Assembly (NCBI RefSeq): GCF_000471905.2
Contig: NW_006499603.1
Location: 3,761,121 to 3,825,120, forward strand
DNA from: Amborella trichopoda
Lineage: Eukaryota; Streptophyta; Magnoliopsida; Amborellales; Amborellaceae
Direction: 5' to 3'
DNA length: 64,000 nt
The position numbers and the translations under genes were made by a program. Positions 1 to 11,722 of the stretch are shown in pieces (position 1 is the stretch's first letter; each line of letters starts with the position of its first letter). The notes beneath the pieces were generated by a model. That model was not told the origin of the DNA, did not search any database, and saw only the letters and a program-made list of their open reading frames with translations.

Positions 1-330
1 AGAGAGAGAGAAAGAAAGTAGAGAGAAAAGAGAGGAAGAGAGAAGAGAGAAGAGAGAAGAGGAGGATAGAGAAAGAGAGAAAGAGGCGAGAAGAGAGAAG
101 AGAGAGAAGAGAGGAGGAGAGAGAAAGAGAGAAGGAGAGAGAAGAGAGAGAAGAGAGGAGGAGAGAGAAAGAGAAAGAAGAGAGAAAGAGAGCAGAGAAA
201 GAGAGAAGAGGGGAGCAAAGAGAAGAGGGAAGGCGAGAGAAAGAGAGAGAGAAAGAGGAGCAGAGAAAAGAGAGAGAAAAGAGGAGAGAGAAAGAGAGGA
301 GGAGATAAGAGAGAAAATTACTTTCATCAA
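1..330. repeat. GA-rich purine tract
   Basis: Almost pure purine on the plus strand, with irregular 'gagagaaga' runs. The same kind of tract lies beside the hairpin minisatellite in each LTR below, so this is the inner part of the LTR relic at 1-1785 and not an independent locus. Confidence 0.9.
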
Positions 331-1785
331 AGGGTAACGAACATTTTCTTCTCTCTCCTCTCTCTCTCTTGGACATGCCCACAATCTCAATATAAAACTC
401 TCAAATTTTATTCATCAACGTGGAACCATAGGGGAATCCTTTACATTGGGTTTAACATGTATTTATAGAATTGAGCCCAAACATGAATGGATGCCCAGAA
501 TCTAACTTAATTGATGATAATTAAAATTTATTTGAATTAAAGAAAAATTTAAAAAGGGATACAAAATGAAGTTTTTGCCCCTGCCCAACAATACATGAAA
601 TTTCAAAACAATCCCTATTATTGATCTAGAACGTGTGTGATCTTCCATTGACGATTCAGGGTTGCTCTAGTGATTGTTTGACCAAAAGATGATTACTTTC
701 TCGTTGGGCTTGGCATGACAATCGATTTAATACCAACTTCGAGCCACAAATCGCATTATTAGGCCACAATCACACAACTTGAAATTTGCATGAATCTTGG
801 CATTTTCGATCGATTGTGAGCTCGTTTCTAGATGTATTTTCATGATTTCTTAACTGAATTGCACTGAGAATGCTATCACGATCGCGTTGCAATAAATGCA
901 GCTTGATTTTATGCTTGGACGAAGATTTTGCAATCTTTGGGTTTAGGTCGATATCTGAATTTCGACGATCGGAATTTACAACAACTATATCGGCTTTGTG
1001 TGTGAAATACGACTATTCATCACATGCAAGGTACGACCCAGATGTAGCCTCATACATTACGCACGCGATGGAACTGGTCTGGCATCAATCCGATGCACGA
1101 GCATTGTGATATGGCCGCTCGAGCGAGATGCGTCGCTACTGAATTTTTTGCAACTTTTGTTTCGAATTGTCACTTTCTCTTTAGCTTTTCTCCGTGCTCA
1201 AGCATCGTCACGGGGTGTGCCACATATCGAAATGCTCATCTTGATGAGACGAACAGGCTCACAAAATTTGAGCATGATCCGACTTATAATGTGTGAGATA
1301 TGAATATCCAACGTTGCTGCTCGTGACTGTGCAAACCAGTCTCCTTTAATGGAGAATGGTGTAGGGAGGCCGCATGGGAATAGCGTGCGTCCTTCCCCTT
1401 TTTAATGTTGCACCCATAACTTTGTCCTGACACGTCTATTTAAGCCAAAACTTGACCCCTGGGGGTCTTGTCTCGGATTTAATAGCAGCTGTCCCACAGC
1501 CATTTGATGCACCAAAAATAGATTTCTAGTTACGAGGTCCATTTCAGGGTGCTAGAAGATGATTTTTTCAAAATTGTTTCTCCATATACAATGCCTTAGA
1601 CATATCGGATTGCAACGAAACTTGGCAAGTAGTTTTTTGAAGCCCTTATGAACATTTCCACCCATTATGGGGTAATTTTAATACTGTAAAAAATTCCACT
1701 GTAAATCAAGGATTTTTTGATCGGCTTCTCTTTTATTCCGCATCAGGGAACCAAATGCTGAAAAATGCCTCCAAATAGCATTCCC
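1..1785 (-). mobile_element. LTR relic of a Tat-like gypsy element, cut by the window edge
   Basis: The sequence follows the same order as the LTRs of the larger elements in this window, read on the minus strand: purine-rich tract, the 'caaaggg' block near 335, a TATA-like 'atttatag' near 461, the block around 880-1300, and the closing part 'ctagttacgaggtcc...cagggaaccaaatgctgaaaaatg' near 1505-1785. It ends at 'ccaaata', which matches the LTR end 'tcaaata/caaaca' elsewhere. It is clearly diverged from L1-L3 and its partner LTR is not in the window. It may be the outer end of an element lying to the left, inserted in the L0 internal region, but I cannot prove this. Confidence 0.7.
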
Positions 1786-3233
1786 AAAATTGAAACTGAG
1801 ATCGTGATCCAAACTGATTGGATTGTCTCAAAGAGGTCAAGGCAAAGTCCATTAGCTTGGGTAGAGTGTGATAACCTAGGAATAGGGATTTTGTTGTTTT
1901 AAGTATCTCGTGTTTGCTTGAACAGTGGGGCAGCTATTTTGCTAGTTTTAGAAGAGGATTTTTGTTTGTTTTAGAAGAGAAGTTTTGCTGGTTTTAGAAG
2001 AAGAATTTTTCCCTGAGCCCATCCCTGGTGGACGGCATACACTTGGGGTGTTGAAGAAGTTGACAAGTGGGTACTCAAGGGGAATCGTTTTGAGTACTAA
2101 GTCATAAGAGGCTGAGGTGAGATGGAGGGGTTATGGAAAGTAGGTGACAGATGTCTTTGGCTTTTTCCCTTGGGGTTAAGAACTTGCATGTGTGGGCGTA
2201 GTCCAAATAAGGGCTTAGGGTGGCTTTAGATCCAACACGAGATTGAGCAAAGTGTTCGGCCTTGAAAATGGCTACCATGTCATGTTGTGTGTGCAAGGGG
2301 GCGACGTTGTGATCAGCGCTTGCGTGGTGGGTATGCATGTGCAATTGCGACCCACCGCTAGGCTGTTGGCCATGTGTTTGTTGGGGAACAACTTTAGGGC
2401 TGCCCTGAGCAGACAGCACACCATTCAATGCTAATGAAGCAATTTTTTAATCCACTCTTAGTGGTGGGCTCAAGACCGAAGAGACCCGAAGAGAGCAAGT
2501 GAGTAGGGATAGCCTTTTGAGTGCCTTGATATGACGGGCTAGTGACTAGGCCTCCAATCCTAGTGGTTGCATGAGAAAGGATCTCCTTTGGCTGCCCTTT
2601 ATGTGATGGGCCAGTGTCTAGGGCCGTTGGCGGGATGGGTGGAAGTGTGTTGAGTGGCCTTGTGGCATTTCAACTGAGATGGTTCAATGACTAGGCCAAT
2701 GGTTTGGTATGTGTAATGGGCGATGGCGACAATATGAGGGCCGACACGCATGTGGACTAGTTTGGGGGTGACCTTTTTGTCGGCCACAAAAGCAATGGAT
2801 GTGGAGGAGACAGTTGCGATAGGGTGAGTGGTGGTGTTATTTCCACTCTTAGACTTGAGACTGACAAATGGGCCATCAATAATTGGCTGCACATAATGCG
2901 TGGTGGATTTTGAGCCATCGGTGCATGTGACAACAATGGCAAGGCCATTGGTGCCAAAAGGTGGGTAGTGAGGGATTGGATGGACCCTTCTCACCCTACG
3001 TTGGGCTGAAGCGTAGGTGTGAGCTATTTGGCCACTTCCCAAAAGAAAGGCGGGAAATGTCGGTTGAAAAACCTTATTTCCCAAGGGATGATTTCACGAT
3101 ATTGAAGTCCCCAACTACGAAGTAGGAGTTAGCAAACCCGAGAGCCACTTTATTATGTGGGTTATGTGTTGTGCAAGTTTGCAAACAAACCGAACCAGAG
3201 ATGGGGTGACATGCCCCCAGTGTAGTCGCCAGC
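1786..3233 (-). mobile_element. Probable internal region of the oldest element (L0)
   Basis: This stretch lies between the LTR relic on the left and a PBS-like site on the right, which would make it the 5' internal part of a minus-strand LTR element. Open minus-strand stretches at 2102-2428 and 2599-3084 (161 codons) are rich in His, Thr and Ser and loosely recall the poorly conserved N-terminal gag leader of L1-L3, but I recognise no domain. A small triple repeat built on 'gttttagaagagaag' lies at about 1925-2010. The assignment rests mostly on the PBS and on position. Confidence 0.4.
3213..3231 (-). other. PBS-like site of L0
   Basis: The minus strand reads TGGCGACTACACTGGGGGC, two bases from an LTR-type boundary 'gc|TGGTCGG'. 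The same arrangement is seen in L1 (TTGGCGAGTCCACTGGGGA, 57311-57329), L2 (25866-25884) and L3 (30853-30872). It marks the junction of internal sequence and 5' LTR in a minus-strand element. Which tRNA it matches I cannot say with certainty. Confidence 0.65.
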
Positions 3234-3332
3234 TGGTCGGCCCTGAATTTTTTCAGGCAATGGTATGGAAAACACTTTTTCTTAAAACTGTGGTGCCTCT
3301 TCGGATCTTGGGGAGACAAGGAAGAAAGAGGC
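3234..3332 (-). mobile_element. L0 5' LTR, short left piece
   Basis: Sequence between the PBS-like site and the start of L1. It begins TGGTCGG, like TGGTTAGG in the other LTRs, and is interrupted by L1 after about 95 bp. The rest resumes at 60016; the two pieces total about 2.75 kb, the size of the other LTRs in the window. Confidence 0.55.
3328..3332. other. Target site duplication of L1, left copy
   Basis: GAGGC directly before the LTR start TGGTTAGG at 3333. The identical GAGGC follows the far LTR end CAAACA at 60011-60015. Five bases is the normal duplication length for gypsy integrases. Confidence 0.85.
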
Positions 3333-4129
3333 TGGTTAGGTGTCTCTATCTCACCCTCTGGATCAAGATGATCTGACAGCACACGTCTTAGGTTTCAGGG
3401 AGACCCGGGACTTTGAGATCGCCCTCTCGAAAACATCGTTCGATAACAAGGGAAGGTATTACCAACCGATGAGAGAGGAATTTAAGGTTGGTTCGGGACT
3501 AACTCGGGCTGGCTCACGTGGGGGCCCTCTTAGGTCACAAGGAAAGCCCCCAGTAGTAAAACTGCTTCGAAATCACCTCCCTTGGCTTATATTTTCCTGT
3601 TTTCTGCAATCACACATGTATGGAAAATGTTATAAGACAGATGGGTCAAGAGACCTCACCTTGCCTTTGATCGAAGGTACACAAGTGTACACATTCAAAA
3701 AGAAGAAGAGAATAATGAGAGAAGAAAGATCGGGGAGAGAAGAATTTGACCAGGCGAGGAGATCAGCACACTGACTAAGCTGGTAGATGATTAGCCAGAC
3801 GTGGTAGTAAAATGAGCTCGATAACTCTGACTAGCTCAAAAGAATTACTACTAAAAGTCAATACTGATACTGACTAGCTAGACACGATGGTTAGTTTTTC
3901 GTGGCAGAAAAGCGGGCACAGTAATTCTAGCACAACAACATTATGGCTAGACGACAGGACGACCATGATAGGTTAATCTCAATCCCTCTTAATCAAACGA
4001 AATAATAATGGAAAGAGTGGAAATCATAAAGAAAGAATAAAAAGTAAGATAAAAGAAGAAGAAGAGAATAGAAAGAAGAAGAAGAAGAGAAAGATAAGAG
4101 GAGAAGGGTGTGAGAGAAGAGAGAAGGAC

Positions 4130-4530
4130 ACGACGACACTAGGCATCGCCGGCCGTATTAAACAAAGATAAGGAAGAGGGCACAGTTGGCATTGAGCTTT
4201 GCTGGTTGTGTTAGAAAAGGATGAGGAAAAGGACACAGTTGGCGCTGAGGTTTGTCAGCTGTGTTAGACATAGAAGAGAAAGAGAACACAGTCGACTCTA
4301 AGCTTCACTGGCTATGTTAGACAACGCAGAGAGAGAAGACACAGTCGGCGCTGAGCTTCACTGACTGTGCTAGACCAAGAAGAGAGGGAAGATGCAGTCA
4401 ACACTGAGCTTTGTCAATTGTGCTAGATAGAGAAGATGCAGTCGACACTAACCTTCATCAACTATGTTGGATAGAGGAGAGAGAGGACACAACTAACACT
4501 ATGCTTCACTGACTGTGCTAGACAAAAGAG
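4130..4530. repeat. Hairpin minisatellite in L1 3' LTR
   Basis: About eight units of 50-60 bp with a core such as 'cacagtcggcgctgagctt' followed by 'cactgactgtg', separated by 'agacaaagaagagag'-type spacers. The core is an imperfect inverted repeat. A pure GA tract follows to about 4790. Confidence 0.8.
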
Positions 4531-4910
4531 AGAGAGAGATAAAGATGAGAAGAAGAGAGAGAAAGAGAGATAGATAAAAGGAAAAGAGGAAATAGAGATA
4601 AAAAAGAGAAGAAGAGAGAGAGAGATATATATGAGAAGAAGAGAGAGAGATAGAGATGAGAAGAAGAGAGAAAGAGAGATAAAGATGAGAAGAAGAGAGA
4701 GAAAGAGAGATAAAGATGAAAAAATAAGAGAGGAAAGAGAAAGAGGGGAGGAGAGAGAAAGAGGGGAGGAGAGAGAAAGTTACTTTATCAAAGGGTACCA
4801 ACCCTTTTCTTCTCTCTCCTCTCTCTCTCCAAGACATACCCAAGAAATTAAGCCTGAAATTGAAATTTTATCGAATGATCGAAGGTCCCTTTACAATTAA
4901 GTTTTGCATC

Positions 4911-4919
4911 TTTATATAG
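4911..4919 (-). promoter_or_regulatory. LTR TATA box (L1 3' LTR)
   Basis: Minus strand CTATATAAA in the same place as the TATA motif in the other LTRs, just upstream (in element sense) of a conserved block and of the CT-rich/hairpin leader. Core promoter by position and motif only. Confidence 0.55.
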
Positions 4920-7900
4920 AATTGGGCTCAAACATGGGTGGATGCCCAAAAACTTTCTAAAATTGAAGATAATTACAATTTAATTGGATTAAAAGAAATT
5001 CTAAAAATGGGTGTAGAAGGATTGTTTTGCCCTTGCCTAACAATGTGGGGAATTCCAGAACAGTCCTTACTGCTGCCTGCGAACTTGAGTGATCTTTCAT
5101 GACCGATCCGAGGTTGTTTGGATGCCCGTTTGATCAAAAGATGATTGTTTTCTTGTAGAGCTTGCTATGACAATCGTTTTGATACCAATTTCGAGCCATG
5201 AATCATGTTTTTGAACCATGATCATTAGACTTGAATTTTGGGTAAATCTTGAAAACTTTGGATCGATAGTGTGCTCGTTCCATGATGTTTTTCAGTCGTT
5301 TTTTTACTGAATCACATTGAGCATGCCGTCACGATCATGCTGTAACAAACGCAGCTTGATTTCGTGTCCGGATGAAGATTTCGTCGTCTTGAGTTTTTGG
5401 CCGAAATCTTGAAATCCGGCTGTCACAATTTATTGAAACTTCGATATCTCCTGTGTTAAATCCAACCGTTCATTATACTCGAGGTTTTTAATCAAAGATA
5501 GCCTTGGACATTACGCACATAATGCAGTTTGTTTTGCATTAATCGGGTATATGAACATTGTGATTTGGTCGCTGGAGTGAGGCATGCTGCTACTAAATGT
5601 TTTGCAACTTTTTTCACGGATCAGCAACTTCTCTCTTGTTTTTCTCCCTGCTCGAACATCATGGGGCGTACTTATTATCGAAACGCTCGTCTTGACGAGT
5701 AGAACATGCTCACAAAATTTGCGAGCAATCCAAATTGAAACGAGTGCAATATAGGCCCCGAAAGTCACTACCCGTGACTGTAAAAACAACCACCTTTAAT
5801 GGTGTTTTGGTGCAAGGTGGCCACACGGGAATAGTGTGCGGCCTACCCCTTTTTAGTACTTTACCTATAACTTTGTCCTGGAGTGCCGACTAAGCTGAAA
5901 CTTGACCCATAGGGCTTTCAACCACGTCGGATCCAATAGCGGTGGTCCCAAAGCCGTTTGACGTACAAAACATATAGTTCTCGTTATAGGGTCTATTTGA
6001 GGGTGCTATAGACCAATTTTGCCGAAACTATTTCTTTGTGTTCACTGCATTAGACATGTACAATCATTATAAAACTTGGCAGGTGACCGTTTGGAGTGCT
6101 TATGAAGATCTTGACTAGTTCTATGGCACTTTTGAGACTGTCAAAATTTCCATTGTTTTGTAGGCTTTATTAACTTGCTTCCTTTTTATTCCGTATCAGG
6201 GACCAAGGTGCTGAAAAATGTGTTCAAATAGCTTGCCCCGTTGAATGTTGGGCTTCGAGAGAAGCGAGAAGGACAACATTCAAAAAATTTCCTTTGACTT
6301 TATTACTTTTTTCTTACTAGCCACAGAATTACTTCAACGCCGAGGAGATTTACACAATGGTGCAACTAGGATGCTCAGATGTTTGGATGCAATGTAAAGG
6401 TCCATTTGTGGAGACTTTAAGGAGGAGAAGAGACTTTTTTGAGGGATCATATCAAAGTCCTCACCCTCGTGTGGATTGTTTGTGATTCTGAAGCTGAAGA
6501 TTTTGTACGGACCTCGTCAGTCAGAATCAGGCTCGTCTGGCAATTGAGTGCCATGTCGAAAGGCGTTGTTCCCATTTGGTTTGGGTTTGTTTATCTTTGG
6601 ATAAATAGCCAAAGGGCCTTTGGTTAGCTTTTTTTGTTGCTACACTAGGTTTTCGTTTGACAAGCAGGGTATCTCTGTGGGTCTCTTCCTGTCGGGTCCA
6701 GTCAAGGGCATTTTGTTAGCCGGTTCCAAATGTCTGGGCCTGTCAGCTAGGGAAGGATTTTGGCTAGACGGCCTCATGGCGAGGCGTCACCCTGAAATCT
6801 CTGGCAGTTTTGGCCCTGGCTTTGTTCGTTTCTTACCTTCGTGGGCGTCTTTGGCTTATCAGAATGACTTTCTTGTTTGTTTGCTTGTTCTGCTGAAGAG
6901 CCTTTTGTCAGCGCTCATCTTTGTTGTGTACCAATTTTTCCTTGGCAAGTAGGGTACCTTAGTTTATCTAGGTGACCAGCTCTGAGTATAACTCCTACTC
7001 ACTTCTATGCAGGCCGTTACATAGCAGGTTCAAAGTCATGGCTGACATAGCCTTCTCAAGGCGTCTCCGGCATCTTGGAGCACATTTGTCACCTCCTGGG
7101 AATGATGCTTTTCTTCATGAGACTTATCTTGCTCTTTGGTGAATCTTCCATCTTTCGAGTCCCTTTGCAACTGGGCTCAGGCTGTCAGAATCGTTTCCTT
7201 GAAGCTCGTATTTTTTGGGTCCTGGTATTGTGACACCAAGGATTTTTCTTTTTTAGTGTGGGCTGAAGCCGCTTGTTGAGGCGAGTGCTACATCAACATG
7301 TTTATTGGTCCAAACATCCTTTTCAGATTTTCACTTGAACTTGGGAAGCGACCCTGTAGAGACGGTTTTTACCAACTTCCTTTTATTTGGGGTTCTTTTA
7401 CCTATGACCTTTCTGCCATGTCCACCCTTATTCTTCCATTTTTATTCACGGTGCCCTTTTGTGTTTCCACCATGCCCGTTTTTTTGCTTACGAAACTCTT
7501 TTACTCATGGTTTTGTGACCATGTCCGTCTGTCATTTTTACTCATGGTGTTCCCTTATTAGAGTATACACCATGCCCATTATTTTTGTGGAGGCGTGTTT
7601 AAGGTCATGCTTTCGAGACCTATGCAAAGCCTTTTAACATTTTGCAGCCAGGACGTGCACTCTAATTTAGGGTCATACAACTGGACCATGATGGAGATGA
7701 ATGGCAGTATATGGAGGCCATGGAGTGAGTATGGTAGTGGTCTTTTGCTCACTTTTGGGAAGATGGGCCAAGTCTACCTTATGATAGGTGGATGATGTAT
7801 GAAAGATGGGTAAAAACTGGTGACCCACTAACTTACGATGAGTATGGGTGACGAGATAGTTCACCGTTTTGTGAGTGTGCATGAGACTCACTGCGGAATG

Positions 7901-8035
7901 ATGGAGGATGATGAAATGAATGGACTCACTAGGGAGGTAGTGAAGGTGGTGCACGCACACGAATGGGTTGGTTAGGAAAGACATGCTTGAAAATGCATGT
8001 AAAAGGTGTGTGCGCATTTTTGGGGCTAGTTTATA

Positions 8036-8490
8036 GTCATACCTCTAGGACCTATGCGAAGCCCTTTAATGTCATGCGGTCAGGACGTGCACTATGGTTT
8101 TGGGTCATATAGCTTGGACAGTGGTTATAAATTTTAAAGTCATGCAACTAGGACCATGTAGTTTAAAGTTGTGCAACTAAACCTCCGCTACACTTTATGA
8201 TCGTATAGTTTGGACGGTGTAATTTTAGGGTTGTGCACCTAGATTAAGGTTGTGTAATTTAAGGTCATGCAGCGTGGACTGTGGTTATGCAGTTTAAAGT
8301 CATACAACTAGGACCATGCAGTTTAAGGTCGTGCCACTAGACCTCCGATACAGTTTACGACTATATAGTTTCAACTATAGCTGTGCAGGTTTAAGGTCAT
8401 GCTGCACGAACCATAGCTATGCAGTTTAAGATCATGCAACACGGACCGTAGCTATGCAGTTTAAGGTCATGCAGCGCGGACCATTGTGTA
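8036..8490. repeat. Minisatellite, 'gtcatgcagtttaagg' type (L1)
   Basis: Degenerate tandem units of about 27-35 bp built on 'tgcagtttaaggtcatgcaa' with 'ctaggacc/ctagacc' linkers. The same array is found in L2 (13245-14110) and inverted in L3 (41130-41790), so it was present in the common ancestor of the three elements. Confidence 0.85.
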
Positions 8491-8848
8491 TATCACCATG
8501 TAGGTGAAGCTCCCTAGGGAATATGTATATGGATAGCAATTTGTCCCTCAAGGGATAAAATAGTTAAGGCTACACACAAGATGAGAGCTTTTTAGATGGA
8601 GATGGTGGCCCAACGAGGAGTGGCAAACTTTGTTGGGGATTAGGAGGGTAAGTGTGACTCCTTGGGGATAATAATAATTAAAGTCAGCAAGACCAAATGG
8701 GAAGGTCGACTTCATTAGGGAAAAGAGGACAAATGTGGGTCCTTTATATCCTTGAGGATAGAATAAATAAGTGTGAGGTAGACCACTGGGGGTTGCAGCA
8801 ACAAAAATGACCCTAACTCCACTAAGGATAACAAGCTATAGTACGAGT

Positions 8849-8853
8849 ATGAC
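8849..8853. other. Target site duplication of L2, left copy
   Basis: ATGAC immediately before the L2 LTR start TGGTTAGG. The right copy is ATGGC at 46836-46840, one base different. Confidence 0.65.
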
Positions 8854-11722
8854 TGGTTAGGTGCCTCGATCGTGCCCTCTGGATCCTTTTGGGGATCTAA
8901 CGACACACGTTTCGAGTTTTGTGGGAAGACCCAAGGCGTTTTTGAGATCGCTATCTCAGAAACCTCATTCTAGAATGGGGGCAAGAGTTACCAACCGGTG
9001 AGAGAGGAATTTAAGGTGGGTTCGGGACTTACTCAGGCTGGCTCGCGTGGGTGCCCTCTTAGATCATGAAGAAAGCCCCCGAGTAATAAAATTGGTTCAC
9101 AATCGCCTCCCTTGGCTTGTATTCTTCTCTTTTTCTGTAATCACACACATATGGCAAAGGTTATAAGACAGGTGCGTCAGACCTCACCCTTTTCCTCTTT
9201 GATGAACATACACAAGCATGCGTATTCCAAAAGAAAAATAAGAGAAGAAAGATGGGGGAGAGAAGAATTCGACTGAGCGATAGGATCAGAGCAGTGACTA
9301 AACTGATGAATAATTGGCCTGACATGGTAGTAAAATGTACTCGGTAACTAAGACAAGCTCACATAATTACTACTAAACGTCATTACCAGTACCAACAAGC
9401 TAAGCACGATGGTCAGTCTGTCGTGGTAATAAAGCGAGCCAAGTAATCTTGATACAACAACATTACGGCTAGCTGACAGGACTACCATGAGAGGCTAACC
9501 TCAATCCCTCTTAGTCGAATGAAAGACTAACAGAATGATGGTTATGAAGAAAGAATAAGAAGTGAAGTAAGAGAAGAAGGGAACAGAATGAGGGAGGGAT
9601 AAGAAAGGAAGAGAAGAGTATGCAAGGCGGCAGGAATGAAAGAGAGAGAGAGAGAGAAGGAAGACGCAGTAGGCATTAAGCATTACCGACTGTGTTAGAA
9701 GGAAGAGAGAAAACGCAGTCGGTGCTAGGCTTCATCGACTATGTTATACAGAGAAGAGCAAATAGAAGATGCAGTCAGCGCTAGGTTTCATCGACTGTGT
9801 CCGAAGAAGAGAGAAAAAACATAGTCGACGTTAGGCTTCACTGACTGTGAGGAGACGAAAGAAAATGTAGTCGGTGCTAAGCTTCATCGACTATGTCAGA
9901 AGAAGAGAGAGAAAATACGATCGGCATTACACTTCACTAACTGTGTCAAAAGAAGAGAGAAGGAGAGACCCAACCGGCACTAGGCTTGTGCCGTTTGTGA
10001 TCGAAGAGAATCAAGAGAGAGAGATCGAGCCAGCTCTAGGCTTTGCAAACTGTGACAGAAAAGGAGAGAGAGAAATCTAGTCGGCACTAGGCTTCGCCGA
10101 CTGGTCTCAAAAAAGAGAGAGAGAAATCCAACCGGCACTAGACTTCTCTGACCGGCTTCAAAAGAAAAGGAGATAGCGACGAGAAGAAGAGAAAAAGAGA
10201 TAGGAACGAGAAAAGGGGAGGAGAGAGAAGAGATAGAGACGAGACAAAGGGGAGGATAGAGGAAGTTACCTTCTCAAAGGGTACCGGCCTATTTCTTCTC
10301 TCTCATCTGTCTCTCTCCAAGACGTACTCAAGAACTTCAGCAAGAAGGAAAATTTTATTGAATTAATAAAAAATGAACCGAAGGTCCTTACAATTTAGCT
10401 TTGCAAGTTTATCTAGAATTGAGCTAAAATGTGAGTGTACTCTTAAAAACAAGCTAGAATTAACAATAATTACAATTTAATTGAATTTAAAGAAATTCTA
10501 AAAATGGGTACAAAATGACTGTTTTACCCCTGCCTAACAATGTGTGGAATTCCAGAACAATTCCTACTACTGCCCGAGAACTTGCGTGATCTTCTGTGGC
10601 TGACCCAGGATAGTTTTTATGCCTATTTGATAGAAAGATTAGTATTTTCTTGTAGGGCTGGGCATGACGTTCATTTTGATACCATCTTCGAGCCATGAAT
10701 CATTTTTTTAGCCATGATCATGAGACTTGAATTTTTTAATGAATCTTGAAAACATCGGATCGATTGTGTGCTCATTCCTTGATATTTTTTCGTGATTTCT
10801 TCATTGAATCACACTGAGTATGCCGTCATGATCACGTTGCAACGAACGTAACTTGATTTTGGTTCCGGATGAAGATTTTGTCGTCTTGAGTTTTTCACTG
10901 GAATCTTGAAATCCGATGGCCGAAATTTACAATAGCTTTGATGCCTTCATGTATGAAATCCAACCATTCATCGTACACGAGGTTTGGACCAGAGATAGCC
11001 TCGGACCTCACGCACATAATGCCATTTGTTTTGTGCCGATTGGGTATGCGAGTGTCGTGATCTGGCTACTCGAATGAGGCATACTATGGCTGAAGTTTCT
11101 GAAACTTCCTTCACAGATCAGCGACTTTCATTTAATTTTTCTATTTGCTCAAACGTCATCACGGGGCGTACCACATATCGAATTGCTCGTCTTGATGAGA
11201 CAAACACGCTCACCAAATTTGGGAGTGATCTGACCTAGAATGAGTGAATTATAGGTCCCGAAAGTGACTACCCGTGATTATAAAAACAGCCACCTTTAAT
11301 GGTGTTTTGATATAGTGAAGCCACACGAGAATAGTGTGAAGCCTACCCCTTTTCGGTATTTTACCCATAAGTTTGTCTTGGAGTGCCCGATTAAGTCGAA
11401 ACATGACTCATCAGGGTTTTCGACCGGGCCGGATCTAATGGGGGTGGTCCCACAGCTGTTTGACACATGAAAATTATGGATCTAGTTACAGGTTCCATTT
11501 CAGGGTGCTGAAGACCGATTTCGTTGAAATTGTTTCTTTGTATTCACTACCTTAGACATGTCTGATCGTGATGAAACTTGGCAGGTAGTCTTTTGAAGTG
11601 CTGATGAAGATCTTGACCAATTTTGGGGTCATTCTGAGATTGTCTGTAATTTCCATTGGTTTTTAGGCTTTACTGACCTGCTTCTTATCAGGGACCAAGG
11701 AGCTGAAAAATACATTCAAACA
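8854..11722 (-). repeat. L2 3' LTR
   Basis: About 2.87 kb from TGGTTAGG to TTCAAACA, followed by 'gcttgccccgccg', the polypurine-side sequence on the minus strand. It aligns with 25887-28199 and with the L1 LTRs. Confidence 0.85.
9660..10160. repeat. Hairpin minisatellite in L2 3' LTR
   Basis: About nine or ten units of 45-60 bp with cores such as 'cagtcggcgctaggcttcatcgactgtg' style inverted repeats and purine spacers. It is followed by GA-rich sequence and the conserved 'caaagggtacc' block at about 10276. Confidence 0.8.

Larger units (their letters stand above)
3333..6230 (-). repeat. L1 3' LTR
   Basis: About 2.9 kb, starting TGGTTAGG and ending TCAAATA, followed by the purine-tract side 'gcttgccccg' (minus strand CGGGGCAAGC, a polypurine-like site directly before the LTR). 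It aligns along its length with 57332-60010. Internal order on the plus strand: conserved head, pyrimidine- and purine-rich zone, hairpin minisatellite, GA tract, TATA region (minus), and a U3 part of about 1.3 kb. Confidence 0.85.
6231..8853. other. L1 non-coding spacer, left part
   Basis: Sequence between the 3' LTR and the point where L2 enters. It is homologous to 11723-14450 in L2 and, inverted, to 41000-44660 in L3. It contains a stretch at about 7298-7637 with an open frame shared with L3, the conserved block around 7680-8030, the 'gtcatgcagttta' minisatellite, and from 8490 a zone of loosely repeated 'cactggggat'-like lines. No protein domain recognised. Confidence 0.75.

Noticed and set aside
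3074-3130. A 'VVGDFN' motif on the minus strand, like the endonuclease of LINEs
   Set aside because: Only the six residues match; nothing around it fits a LINE endonuclease, and the place is the leader next to a PBS.
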